From Lachnospiraceae bacterium (GTDB taxonomy: Bacteria; Bacillota; Clostridia; Lachnospirales; Lachnospiraceae), in the NCBI GenBank assembly GCA_014804615.1, contig JAAUZL010000010.1, positions 22,884 through 64,640 of the forward strand: 41,757 bases of DNA, read 5' to 3'. Within the stretch, counting starts at the first letter, position 1; the number at the start of each line of letters is the position of its first letter. The translations under genes were made by a program, and so were the position numbers. This document shows, piece after piece, positions 7,688-16,138 of the stretch. The notes beneath the pieces are model-generated. The model did not search any database. It had not been told where the DNA came from and saw only the letters and a program-made list of their open reading frames with translations.

Positions 7688-8534
7688 GACGAGAACCTGT
7701 GGATTGATCGGCAATCCGGTGGAGCACACTTTATCTCCGATCATACATAACACGCTGGCGGAAAGGTTCGGGCATAATCTGGTTTATGTGCCTTTTCCGG
7801 TGGAGACGGGACGGCTCGGGGCGGCTGTGGAAGGCGCTGCGGCACTGCAGCTTTTGGGGATGAATGTGACGGTGCCTTATAAAAGTGAGGTGATTCCCTT
7901 TCTGCAGGAGGTCGATCCTCTGGCAGCGGCCATCGGCGCGGTCAATACGCTTGTGTCGGTAAACGGCGGCTATAAGGGTTATAATACAGATATGGAGGGT
8001 CTCTACCGTGCTATGGAGACCGAGGGCATCCGGATCGACGGGGAAGAGATCCTGTTACTCGGTGCCGGCGGCGCATCCAGAGCGGTGGCTTATCTGTGTG
8101 CGGTAAAGGGAGCCGAACGGGTGTATCTTTTGAACCGGACGTTAGATAAGGCGGAGCGGGTCGCAAAGGAGGTAAACGATGCGGCAGGGCGGCAGGTGAT
8201 CGTACCCGTGGCGCTCTCGGCCTACAACACTCTGCCCGACCGGCAGTTTCTGGCGATTCAGGGGACTTCCGTGGGGCTGTATCCGAATGTGGCGGACGTG
8301 GTGATCAGTGAGGACGCTTTTTACAACAAGATCCACACCGGATTTGACCTGATCTATAGCCCCTGGGAGACTACCTTTATGAAAAAGGTAAAAGAGCATG
8401 GCGGACACGCCTGCAATGGCCTTAAGATGCTTTTGTATCAAGGTGTCATTGCCTATGAATTGTGGAATGGAGTAAAGGTGTCCGAGGAGGATGCGGGAGC
8501 GGTTTATGAGAAGTTGAAAGAGCATTTTATTTAG
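7671..8534 (+). CDS. aroE: Shikimate dehydrogenase (NADP+)
   Basis: AroE reduces 3-dehydroshikimate to shikimate in aromatic amino acid synthesis. The shikimate-binding motif SLSP-type is LSPIIHN (21-27), the catalytic Lys is K71 in NVTVPYK, and N92 and D107 (NTDMEG) complete the site. The NADP-binding loop is GAGGASRAVAY, followed by NRTLDKAERV, whose Arg suggests NADP preference. The C-terminal helix has NGLKMLLYQG. ATG 7671 has GGAGG 5 bases upstream and gives 287 residues, the normal length; an upstream in-frame start at 7638 would add 11 residues lying in yqeG. First of three consecutive shikimate genes. Confidence 0.97.
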   Translation: MKIDGKTRTCGLIGNPVEHTLSPIIHNTLAERFGHNLVYVPFPVETGRLGAAVEGAAALQLLGMNVTVPYKSEVIPFLQEVDPLAAAIGAVNTLVSVNGGYKGYNTDMEGLYRAMETEGIRIDGEEILLLGAGGASRAVAYLCAVKGAERVYLLNRTLDKAERVAKEVNDAAGRQVIVPVALSAYNTLPDRQFLAIQGTSVGLYPNVADVVISEDAFYNKIHTGFDLIYSPWETTFMKKVKEHGGHACNGLKMLLYQGVIAYELWNGVKVSEEDAGAVYEKLKEHFI

Positions 8535-8573
8535 GCTTATGGCATACGGCAGACAGAAGGGCAGTGAGGGAAC

Positions 8574-9110
8574 ATGGGAAATGTCATATTGATCGGGTTT
8601 ATGGGAAGCGGCAAGACAACGGTAGGGCTTCGGCTGTCTTATCGCCTGCGGCGGCCGGTTATCGATACAGATAAGGAAATTGAGAGAGAAGAACAAAGAA
8701 CCATATCGGATATTTTTGCCACAGACGGCGAGGCGTATTTTCGCGACAGGGAGACGGCCTGCCTGCGAAAGCTGATAGGGAGTGCCAATCAGCAGATCAT
8801 ATCGGTGGGCGGCGGCCTGCCTGTGCGGGAGGAAAACAGAGCGCTTTTGCATGAGCTGGGACAGGTATTTTATCTGCGGGCGAAGGGAGAGACGATTTAC
8901 GAAAGAGTGAAAGATGACACGACAAGGCCGCTTTTGCAGGGGGGAGATCCACTTTCGAAAATACGGGCTCTTTTAGATGAGAGAGATCCCTATTATCGGG
9001 CGGCGGCGGATGTGGTGATCTCTGTGGACGGCAAGAGTTTTGACCAGATTTTAAATGAGATTGAAGAACATGTGAATGAGAGGGAAAGAAACATTTCGAC
9101 GGAGGGATGA
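8574..9110 (+). CDS. aroK: Shikimate kinase
   Basis: AroK phosphorylates shikimate at the 3-hydroxyl with ATP. The P-loop is GFMGSGKTT (8-16), the shikimate-binding DTDKEIE follows at about 32-38, the Walker-B-like GGGLPVREENR is present, and the LID region reads DDTTRPLLQGGD. At 178 residues it has the normal size. It lies 39 bp after aroE and 3 bp before aroQ, so the three genes form one operon with efp downstream. Confidence 0.96.
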   Translation: MGNVILIGFMGSGKTTVGLRLSYRLRRPVIDTDKEIEREEQRTISDIFATDGEAYFRDRETACLRKLIGSANQQIISVGGGLPVREENRALLHELGQVFYLRAKGETIYERVKDDTTRPLLQGGDPLSKIRALLDERDPYYRAAADVVISVDGKSFDQILNEIEEHVNERERNISTEG

Positions 9111-9113
9111 GAG

Positions 9114-9563
9114 ATGAAAATACTGGTAATCAACGGACCGAATCTTAACTTTCTGGGAATTCGGGAAAAGAGTGTGTACGGTGCACAGGATTATGACTAT
9201 CTGCTGCAGATGATCGCCAAAAAGGGGCAGGAGACGGACAGCACGATCGAGGTGTTCCAGAGCAACCATGAGGGAGCGATCATCGATCGGATTCAGGATG
9301 CCTATTTTGACGGCACAGAGGGAATCGTGATCAATCCGGGCGCTTTTACGCATTACAGTTATGCGATCCGTGACGCGCTGGCGAGCATTACGGTGCCCAA
9401 GGTGGAGATTCATATTTCGGACATCACAAAACGGGAAGAATTTCGGAAAGTTTCGGTGACGGCGCCGGTCTGCGACAAGCAGATTTACGGTCAGGGGCTT
9501 GACGGTTATCTGCAGGCGATCGACTTTGTCCTAGATTTTTTTGCCAAAGAGGTTGAAAAATAG
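9114..9563 (+). CDS. aroQ: Type II 3-dehydroquinate dehydratase
   Basis: AroQ (type II) dehydrates 3-dehydroquinate to 3-dehydroshikimate by an anti elimination. Key residues are in place: N10 and R17 in NGPNLNFLGIRE, catalytic Tyr22 (VYG), NHEGAIID, INPGAFTHYS, His100 in EIHISD and R111. The usual Asn after HIS is Asp here, a conservative change. The protein has 149 residues, typical for the dodecameric enzyme. It closes the aro block; RBS GGAGGG lies a few bases upstream, inside the end of aroK. Confidence 0.96.
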   Translation: MKILVINGPNLNFLGIREKSVYGAQDYDYLLQMIAKKGQETDSTIEVFQSNHEGAIIDRIQDAYFDGTEGIVINPGAFTHYSYAIRDALASITVPKVEIHISDITKREEFRKVSVTAPVCDKQIYGQGLDGYLQAIDFVLDFFAKEVEK

Positions 9564-9624
9564 AACTTTTTAGTATAAACTAGAAAAGAATTATATTTGT
9601 GAAAACGTAGGAGGAGATAGCGGT

Positions 9625-10182
9625 ATGGTATCAGCGGGTGATTTCAGAAATGGCATTACCGTCGAGATGGAAGGTAATGTTTATCAGATAATTGAGTTTC
9701 AGCATGTAAAACCGGGCAAGGGTGCAGCTTTTGTCAGGACCAAGCTGAAGAACATCATTAACGGCGGCGTGGTGGAGAAAAGCTTCCGGCCGACGGAGAA
9801 ATTCCCTCAGGCACGTATTGACAGAAAGGATATGCAGTATTTATATTCAGACGGTGACCTGTTCAACTTCATGGATACGGAGACCTACGATCAGATCGCT
9901 TTAAATGCGGATGCTGTAGGCGATGCACTGAAGTTCGTGAAAGAGAACGAGATGGTTAAGATCTGTTCCTATAACGGTAATGTGTTCGCGATCGAGCCGC
10001 CTCTGTTTGTGGAGCTGGAGATCACGGAGACAGAGCCTGGCTTTAAGGGTGATACGGCGACGGGTGCAACGAAGCCTGCCATCGTGGAGACCGGTGCCAA
10101 GGTTATGGTACCTCTGTTTGTGGAGAATGGTGAAGTGATCAAGATTGATACCAGAACAGGAGAGTATCTGTCCAGAGTATAA
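9625..10182 (+). CDS. efp: Elongation factor P
   Basis: EF-P binds the ribosome between the P and E sites and relieves stalling at polyproline stretches. The N-terminal KOW-like domain carries the modification loop [11 protein letters not shown] with Lys32 at the tip, the site that is modified in other bacteria. The two OB-type domains follow with the C-terminal signature TGEYLSRV. Length 185 is standard. An AGGAGG-type RBS lies at about 9611-9616. It follows aroQ by 61 bp and ends in a clear terminator. Confidence 0.98.
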   Translation: MVSAGDFRNGITVEMEGNVYQIIEFQHVKPGKGAAFVRTKLKNIINGGVVEKSFRPTEKFPQARIDRKDMQYLYSDGDLFNFMDTETYDQIALNADAVGDALKFVKENEMVKICSYNGNVFAIEPPLFVELEITETEPGFKGDTATGATKPAIVETGAKVMVPLFVENGEVIKIDTRTGEYLSRV

Positions 10183-10210
10183 AACAGAGCATATATGTGA
10201 AAAGCCCATG

Positions 10211-10248
10211 AGACAATATAGATTAAAGTCTATATTGTCTTTCTTTTT
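10211..10248 (+). terminator. Terminator after efp
   Basis: A 12-bp stem AGACAATATAGA (10211-10222) pairs with TCTATATTGTCT (10229-10240), then TTCTTTTT. Confidence 0.85.
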
Positions 10249-10276
10249 GCCCGGAGAGAGTGGGAAAGAGGAGAAT

Positions 10277-11164
10277 ATGGATTTTCAGACATTTGTAGAT
10301 CATATCGTGGACTTATTACAGGACAGGATGGGAGATGCCTATGAGATCAGGGTGGTCAGGGTGACGAAGAATAATGATGTGGAGTTGACCGGCGTTGCCC
10401 TGACAAGACAGTGCGACAGCATTTTCCCAACTATTTATCTGGAGGGACTTTACGAGGAATACCGGGAAGGAGAGACTTTTGATATTCTGGTAGACAGGAT
10501 CATGAATTGTCATGAGGAGCAGGCCATGGCGCTGGATCTGGACATGACGTTTTTTCAGGATTATGACAGCGTAAAGAGCCGGATCTATTATAAGCTGGTC
10601 AGTTTCAAGGAAAACAGAAAATTTCTGGCGGATGCCCCCAGCATCCGATGGCATGATCTTGCCGTTGTTTTTTACTATGCCTTGGAGGAGGATGTGGCAA
10701 AACGAGCCTACATTACGATCAACAGACAACATATGTTGATGTGGAAGCAGAGTGCGGAATCTCTTTATCGGATCGCCGGACGGAATACCAGACGGGATAT
10801 GCCGGAGCTTCTGGTATCCATGGGTGAACTGGTGCAGGAAATGACGGGAATGCATCTGAGGGATGCGGAGGAATTGCCGATGTATGTGCTTACGAATCGG
10901 GAAAAGCGTTATGGTGCCGCCGCACTGCTGTATTCCGGACAGATCAGTGCGCTCGCCGATCAGGTTGCATGTGACCTTTTGATCCTGCCAAGTTCTGTGC
11001 ACGAGGTGCTGTTGCTTCCGGATGATCACAGGCAGGAATATGCATTTTACAGACAGATGGTGAGAGAGGTGAACACAACCCATGTGGAGCCGGAAGAGGT
11101 ACTTTCCTACAGTTTATACCGCTATAATCGCAAGAATTCGGAAATTGAGGAAATTATTTCTTAG
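10277..11164 (+). CDS. DUF5688-like protein of unknown function
   Basis: The 295-residue protein begins MDFQTFVDHIVDLLQDRMGD and resembles the DUF5688 proteins that occur in multiple copies in Lachnospiraceae genomes, usually about 300 residues and cytosolic. No signal peptide, membrane segment or catalytic motif is evident. The ATG at 10277 is preceded by AAGAGGAGAAT, a good RBS, whereas the longer frame runs back through the efp terminator. It is transcribed between the efp terminator and the tRNA promoter. I recognise the family but know no function. Confidence 0.75.
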   Translation: MDFQTFVDHIVDLLQDRMGDAYEIRVVRVTKNNDVELTGVALTRQCDSIFPTIYLEGLYEEYREGETFDILVDRIMNCHEEQAMALDLDMTFFQDYDSVKSRIYYKLVSFKENRKFLADAPSIRWHDLAVVFYYALEEDVAKRAYITINRQHMLMWKQSAESLYRIAGRNTRRDMPELLVSMGELVQEMTGMHLRDAEELPMYVLTNREKRYGAAALLYSGQISALADQVACDLLILPSSVHEVLLLPDDHRQEYAFYRQMVREVNTTHVEPEEVLSYSLYRYNRKNSEIEEIIS

Positions 11165-11174
11165 ACTGAAACAC

Positions 11175-11203
11175 TAGACAAGTGTGCCCGTATGTGGTAT
11201 GAT
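11175..11203 (+). promoter_or_regulatory. Promoter of the tRNA-Arg gene
   Basis: TAGACA (11175-11180), a 17-bp spacer and TATGAT (11198-11203) with an extended -10 TGG just upstream. It lies 45 bp before the tRNA. Confidence 0.75.
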
Positions 11204-11248
11204 ACCTAAGATGTAACAAATTTGTAACAATTTTGTTCATCGAAGCGG

Positions 11249-11320
11249 GCACCCGTAGTCTAATGGATAAAACGTAGGCCTCCGACGCCTTTGATGCAGG
11301 TTCGAGTCCTGTCGGGTGCA
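11249..11320 (+). tRNA. tRNA-Arg (anticodon CCG)
   Basis: A 72-nt cloverleaf: acceptor GCACCCG with CGGGTGC, D-arm GTCT...AAAC, anticodon loop CTCCGAC giving CCG (reads CGG), T-arm GCAGG TTCGAGT CCTGT, discriminator A, no encoded CCA. Two positions do not pair: the third pair of the D-stem is C-A, and the outermost anticodon-stem pair is T-T. It is probably functional, but the mismatches are noted. No terminator separates it from the SH3 protein gene downstream. Confidence 0.85.
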
Positions 11321-11462
11321 TAGAGCAGTGAATATTTCCCGGACAGCAGATCATACTGTCCGGGAGATGAGGCTGCTTGGGGAGTGGCTTTTAAAATGCC
11401 AGTACCGTTCCAGGTCGATGAGGGGGGACTGTGGTTCCGGGTCGGCGAATGGAGGAAGTTTC

Positions 11463-12722
11463 ATGGAAACATCAAATAATATGAAAGCGAAATTAGAGTC
11501 GCTGAAAAATTGGTTTATACGATATTCCAAGATTTTTCTGCCGATTATTCTGGTACTCTGCGTGGCGCTTACAATTGTGATCGCGATTCAGGCGAATAAG
11601 CGCAAGGTGGAGCAGGAGGAGTCGGCGGTTGCCTCAGAAGGGGACAATACAGAAGTTGGAGTGTTAGAGGAGGTGCCTCAGGTACCGATGGAGGAGGCAT
11701 CACCGGAGATCACAGAACTGTTTAATACGTACTATACTGCGATGGTGGAGGGTGATACCGAGACCATGACGCAGATGGTGTATTACCTGGATACTACGGA
11801 AATTTTAAGAGCAGCGGAGACCAGTAAGTATATTGAGTCCTACCCGCCTCTGGAGATTTATACCAAAGCGGGACCGAGAGAAGGGACTTACATTGTCTAT
11901 GTTTATGCGGACTTAAAGTTTTACGATTATGATCAGCCGGTTCCGGGTATGCGTACCTATTATGTCTGCACGGATGAGGATGGCCAGCTGTACATTAACG
12001 AGGACGGTGAGGAGAGCGAGAGCGAGCTTCATTATATGCGGGAGATCCAGCTGCAGGAAGATGTGGTTGACCTCAATAACAAGGCAGCTGCAGCCTACAA
12101 TGATATGATCGCTGAGGATAAGACTCTGGCGGACTTTTTGGTAAATCTGGCAGATGAGATCGAGAAAAATGTGGGTGAGACTCTGGCTCGCGCGGAAGAA
12201 AGAGAAGAGACAGAAGACGAGAACGAGGAGTCTGATGCAGCGGAATCTGAGGAAGCCAATGCAGAGGAAGTGGTAGTGACCAAGGTTAAGACGACTGATG
12301 TGGTCAATATCAGAACCTCTGACAGCGAGACGGCGGATAAGCTGGGCAAGGCAGCTGTGGGAGACGAGTTCAAGCTGCTTGAGACGAAGGGTAACGGCTG
12401 GAGTAAGATAGAATATAACGGTAAAGAGGCCTATATCAAGAGCGATTTTCTGGAGCCTTCCGAGACAGAGAACGCAAGCGCGGATGATGAGGAGGATACC
12501 TCTACGCAGCAGGCGGATAATGAGCAGACGACGACCACCACAGGGACTGTGACCGTCAAGGAGAATGTCAGAGTTCGTGCCGGTGCCAGTGAGACGTCCG
12601 AAAAGATCGCAACAGCCTATGCCGGCGAAAAGCTGGAAGTCATCATGAAACAGGCTGACGGCTGGACCAAGATCAAGTATAACGGCAAGACAGCTTATGT
12701 AAAGTCTGATTATGTAGAATAA
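11463..12722 (+). CDS. Membrane-anchored protein with two C-terminal SH3 domains
   Basis: This 419-residue protein has a short cytosolic head, one transmembrane helix (about residues 22-45, IFLPIILVLCVALTIVIAIQ) and a large extracellular part. A middle region (about 75-205) with LFNTYYTAMVEGDTETMTQM resembles an NTF2-like or lipoprotein-type fold. An acidic linker follows, then two SH3_3 domains (about 270-335 and 360-419), each with a VNIRTSDSETADKLG or VRVRAGASETSEKIA start and a YIKSDF or YVKSDY end. Such tails commonly bind the cell wall. Start 11463 has GGAGG 8 bases upstream; the frame is open further upstream only into the tRNA. No enzymatic domain is seen. Confidence 0.8.
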   Translation: METSNNMKAKLESLKNWFIRYSKIFLPIILVLCVALTIVIAIQANKRKVEQEESAVASEGDNTEVGVLEEVPQVPMEEASPEITELFNTYYTAMVEGDTETMTQMVYYLDTTEILRAAETSKYIESYPPLEIYTKAGPREGTYIVYVYADLKFYDYDQPVPGMRTYYVCTDEDGQLYINEDGEESESELHYMREIQLQEDVVDLNNKAAAAYNDMIAEDKTLADFLVNLADEIEKNVGETLARAEEREETEDENEESDAAESEEANAEEVVVTKVKTTDVVNIRTSDSETADKLGKAAVGDEFKLLETKGNGWSKIEYNGKEAYIKSDFLEPSETENASADDEEDTSTQQADNEQTTTTTGTVTVKENVRVRAGASETSEKIATAYAGEKLEVIMKQADGWTKIKYNGKTAYVKSDYVE

Positions 12723-12787
12723 CAGTTCAGCCAGACCAAATTTGTTTGACATTGCATTTGTTTAAAACACAATAAAAGGGAAAGACT

Positions 12788-12823
12788 AAACAGATGAGAG
12801 TAGAATGCTCTCATCTGTTTTTT
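12788..12823 (+). terminator. Terminator after the SH3 protein gene
   Basis: AAACAGATGAGAG pairs with CTCTCATCTGTTT, then six Ts in all. Confidence 0.9.
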
Positions 12824-12862
12824 GCGCGCATAAGCAGCGTCAGGTAGAAAGGAGTGATCTTC

Positions 12863-13294
12863 ATGAAACATGATGACGAGATGATCTTAAAAGAGATACA
12901 AAAAAATACCCAGATGGGCATGACTGCGATTGACACGATTCTCGACAAGATCGGAAACGATGAGTTTTCCGTGACGCTGTCCAGACAGTCTCTCCATTAT
13001 GCAGATATTCATAACAGGGCGCTGGATAAGATCCTGCAGCAGGACGGGGAAGGGTATCGTGCCAGTCAGATCGGAGATATGATGCTGAAGGGAAGCATTC
13101 ATGCGAACACGGCCTTCAATATCAGCACGGAGCATCTGGCAGAAATGATGATCCAGGAGAGCAACCGGGGGATCACCAGCATGTGGAAGAGCCTGAAACA
13201 TAACGGGATGGCAGCGAACGATACCGTAGAGCTGGCAAAGGAGCTTATGGATTTTGAGGAGAAGAGCATTGCGCGGTTGAAGGAGTATTTGTAA
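12863..13294 (+). CDS. Small helical protein of unknown function
   Basis: This is a 143-residue cytosolic protein that looks all-helical. It carries MTAIDTILDKIGNDEFSVTL, a central HYADIHNRALDKILQQ helix and a later HANTAFNISTEHLAEMMIQE helix. Scattered His and Glu residues on helices recall ferritin-like or DUF-type four-helix bundles, but no clear metal-binding pattern is conserved to my eye. ATG 12863 has AAAGGAG 8 bases upstream; an ATA/ATG-extended start three codons earlier would overlap this RBS. It is a single gene between two terminators. I do not recognise a function. Confidence 0.7.
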   Translation: MKHDDEMILKEIQKNTQMGMTAIDTILDKIGNDEFSVTLSRQSLHYADIHNRALDKILQQDGEGYRASQIGDMMLKGSIHANTAFNISTEHLAEMMIQESNRGITSMWKSLKHNGMAANDTVELAKELMDFEEKSIARLKEYL

Positions 13295-13331
13295 GCGGCA
13301 TTCAAAATAGCAGTAGAGTAAAACATTTAGG

Positions 13332-13351
13332 AAAAAAGCGGAGCTTTTTTT
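13332..13351 (+). terminator. Short terminator
   Basis: AAAAAAGC GGA GCTTTTTT: an A-T rich stem with two G-C pairs at the loop and a T run, 37 bp after the preceding stop. Confidence 0.65.
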
Positions 13352-13374
13352 GACGATGTATGACAGCACTTCGC

Positions 13375-14878
<1,504 letters not shown>

Positions 14879-14900
14879 GGTAAAATTGCACAAAAACATT

Positions 14901-14945
14901 AGCGCTGTAGTAGGATAAAAGCCCTAATTACAGCGCTTTGTTTAT
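14901..14945 (+). terminator. Terminator after gdhA
   Basis: AGCGCTGTA (14901-14909) pairs with TACAGCGCT (14929-14937) with a short inner TAGG/CCTA stem, followed by TTGTTTAT, a weak T tract. Confidence 0.65.
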
Positions 14946-15003
14946 GCATAATTACTAATAGTTGGAAGAAAAAATTGACACTTGAAATTTATAATAGACG
15001 CGC

Positions 15004-15072
15004 AATAGACTTATAATAGACATGAAATTTTACAGGTAGTATAGATGCTGAATCCTTAAGATAATGCTAGAA
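15004..15072 (+). repeat. Noncoding direct repeat, copy 1
   Basis: The first 18 bases (AATAGACTTATAATAGAC) are identical to 15887-15904, and the next about 50 bases, including CTGAATCC, align without gaps at roughly three quarters identity. The two copies bracket the toxin-antitoxin locus. The block sits in an AT-rich stretch (14946-15117) with no gene. Confidence 0.75.
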
Positions 15073-15117
15073 GGTGTGAAAGATCGTGTGAGAAAGTAAC
15101 ATATACCAATAAAAAGA

Positions 15118-15146
15118 TTGACTAAGATATGGGAATTGCGTATACT
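15118..15146 (+). promoter_or_regulatory. Promoter of the type III antitoxin-toxin locus
   Basis: TTGACT (15118-15123), 17-bp spacer, TATACT (15141-15146); each hexamer matches consensus at five of six positions. Transcription should start near 15152, just before the repeat array. Confidence 0.75.
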
Positions 15147-15187
15147 ATAAGTGAGCAAAGCGATTTGTTCGGCGCGAATAACGCCCA

Positions 15188-15314
15188 GAATATTATTCAC
15201 TTGTATGTATGGTCTCCGTGAATGACGGGACTTGAATGTAGAATATCATTCATTAGTATGTTTAGTCTCCGTGGGTGACGGGACTTGAATGTAGAATATC
15301 ATCCATTAGTATGT
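15188..15314 (+). repeat. Tandem array of 53-nt antitoxin repeats
   Basis: Unit 1 is 15188-15240, unit 2 is 15241-15293, and a 21-nt third piece is 15294-15314. Units 1 and 2 differ at seven of 53 positions. Two of these (GAATG versus GGGTG) fall in the loop of the predicted hairpin while its stem is unchanged. The third piece runs into the terminator. Confidence 0.85.
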
Positions 15315-15316
15315 GC

Positions 15317-15347
15317 ATGAGCCGCCGATGAGGCGGCTTATGTTTTT
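15317..15347 (+). terminator. Terminator between antitoxin repeats and toxin gene
   Basis: AGCCGCC (15320-15326) pairs with GGCGGCT (15332-15338), extended by three weaker pairs, followed by a T run. In type III loci this partial terminator sets a high antitoxin RNA to toxin mRNA ratio. Confidence 0.9.
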
Positions 15348-15361
15348 AGGAGATACAAAAG

Positions 15362-15817
15362 ATGCAGATAGTGTCAGTTGACAAAGATTTTTTTGCTAAA
15401 TGTAAAAAGTACGGAACAGACAGGGAATTACTTTATGACAAACAGGGAAGACCGTGTGTTTTGATTGTCGATCTGGTATATAAAGGACAGAAGCACACGT
15501 TTGTAGTGCCTTTGCGTTCTAATATAGCTAAAAATGTACCCAAAAGTCAGTATTTTCCTTTACCTCCAAATGTGTCTACGCAGCCGGGAAAAAGGCACGG
15601 AGTGCATTATATTAAATTATTTCCGATGGATAAAAAATATGTGCATCCATATAAAATATCGCAAAGTGCATATCTGGTAATGGTAAAAAGTATTTTGGAT
15701 AAGAATGAGAGCAAGATTATAAATGATTGTCAGATCTATCTGAATGAATACGAAAAAGGACATGGCAGTTCCATGACGCCGGACATAGATGGAATATTGT
15801 CTTGGTTATATGGTTAA
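15362..15817 (+). CDS. Type III toxin of the ToxN/AbiQ family (CptN/TenpN-like endoribonuclease)
   Basis: This 151-residue protein has the length of ToxN-family toxins. Its strands CVLIVDLVYKGQKHTFVVPL, then a basic loop and YFPLPP, followed by RHGVHYIKLFPMDKKYV and a C-terminal helical part with ILDKNESKIINDCQIYLNEY, fit the ToxN/AbiQ compact beta-barrel with surrounding helices as I remember it. The strongest evidence is the layout upstream: promoter, tandem RNA repeats, terminator and an AGGAG RBS. ToxN enzymes cut mRNA and are held inactive by the repeat RNA; several give phage resistance by abortive infection. I infer the same role here. It is more AT-rich than the flanking housekeeping genes, suggesting transfer. 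The alternative is an unrelated small protein downstream of a structured RNA. Confidence 0.78.
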   Translation: MQIVSVDKDFFAKCKKYGTDRELLYDKQGRPCVLIVDLVYKGQKHTFVVPLRSNIAKNVPKSQYFPLPPNVSTQPGKRHGVHYIKLFPMDKKYVHPYKISQSAYLVMVKSILDKNESKIINDCQIYLNEYEKGHGSSMTPDIDGILSWLYG

Positions 15818-15886
15818 GAACCATTATAGAAAGGTGGCTTATAAAAGAGTGTAAATGGATGTAAGCAGGTGAAAGAAGGAGATAGT

Positions 15887-15955
15887 AATAGACTTATAAT
15901 AGACAAAAAATCTTGAAAGTAGCATAAATACTGAATCCATAAGACAAGGCTATGA
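15887..15955 (+). repeat. Noncoding direct repeat, copy 2
   Basis: This is the partner of 15004-15072, starting 70 bp after the toxin stop. The first 18 bases are identical and CTGAATCC is kept. Unlike copy 1 it is not followed by a TTGACT/TATACT promoter. The stretch 15818-16138 otherwise holds only a terminator and the next gene's promoter. Confidence 0.75.
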
Positions 15956-16009
15956 AGGCGCAGGGGGATCGTATAATCGCAAATTTCTAAGATAATATAT
16001 GATGTGAAT

Positions 16010-16046
16010 AAGTCCTGTAAACGTTAAGTTTATGGGACTTTTTTTA
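16010..16046 (+). terminator. Terminator downstream of the toxin region
   Basis: AAGTCC (16010-16015) pairs with GGACTT (16035-16040), with an inner TAAAC/GTTTA stem and a run of seven Ts. It closes transcription from the toxin gene or from the copy-2 repeat. Confidence 0.85.
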
Positions 16047-16053
16047 TCCGGCA

Positions 16054-16082
16054 TTGACATAAAGTATAAATTTGTGTAATAA
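16054..16082 (+). promoter_or_regulatory. Promoter of the XRE-family regulator gene
   Basis: TTGACA (16054-16059), 17-bp spacer, TAATAA (16077-16082), starting 14 bp after the terminator stem. Confidence 0.6.
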
Positions 16083-16138
16083 TAAATATAGATTGGTTTT
16101 GTTGCCGGGAAATATTTGATAATCTGAGGACGATGGAT

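Larger units (their letters stand above)
15151..15347 (+). ncRNA. Candidate type III antitoxin RNA (ToxI/CptI-like)
   Basis: The transcript from the promoter above would hold a short leader, then 2.4 tandem repeats of 53 nt, then a terminator, with a toxin-like gene immediately after. This is the defining layout of type III systems, in which the toxin ribonuclease cuts the repeat RNA into units that fold and inhibit it. The leader (15151-15187) contains GAGCAAAGCGA, a motif shared with palindromic repeats elsewhere in the window. Each unit can fold a hairpin from GTC(T)CCGT and ACGGGAC with a 5-nt loop. RNA function is inferred from context; no homology search was run. Confidence 0.75.

Noticed and set aside
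11249-11320. tRNA gene as an attachment site for a mobile element
   Set aside because: No integrase gene and no repeated tRNA 3' end were found in the window.
11913-12752. A 279-codon frame on the reverse strand with many hydrophobic residues
   Set aside because: It is antisense to the double-SH3 protein gene; hydrophobicity follows from complementing acidic codons.
14975-14995. TTGACA ... TATAAT near 14975-14995 as a promoter
   Set aside because: The spacer is only 9 bp, far too short.
15188-15314. Tandem repeats as a CRISPR array
   Set aside because: The 53-nt units are directly adjacent with no unique spacers, only 2.4 units exist, and no cas genes are near; the terminator-toxin layout explains them better.
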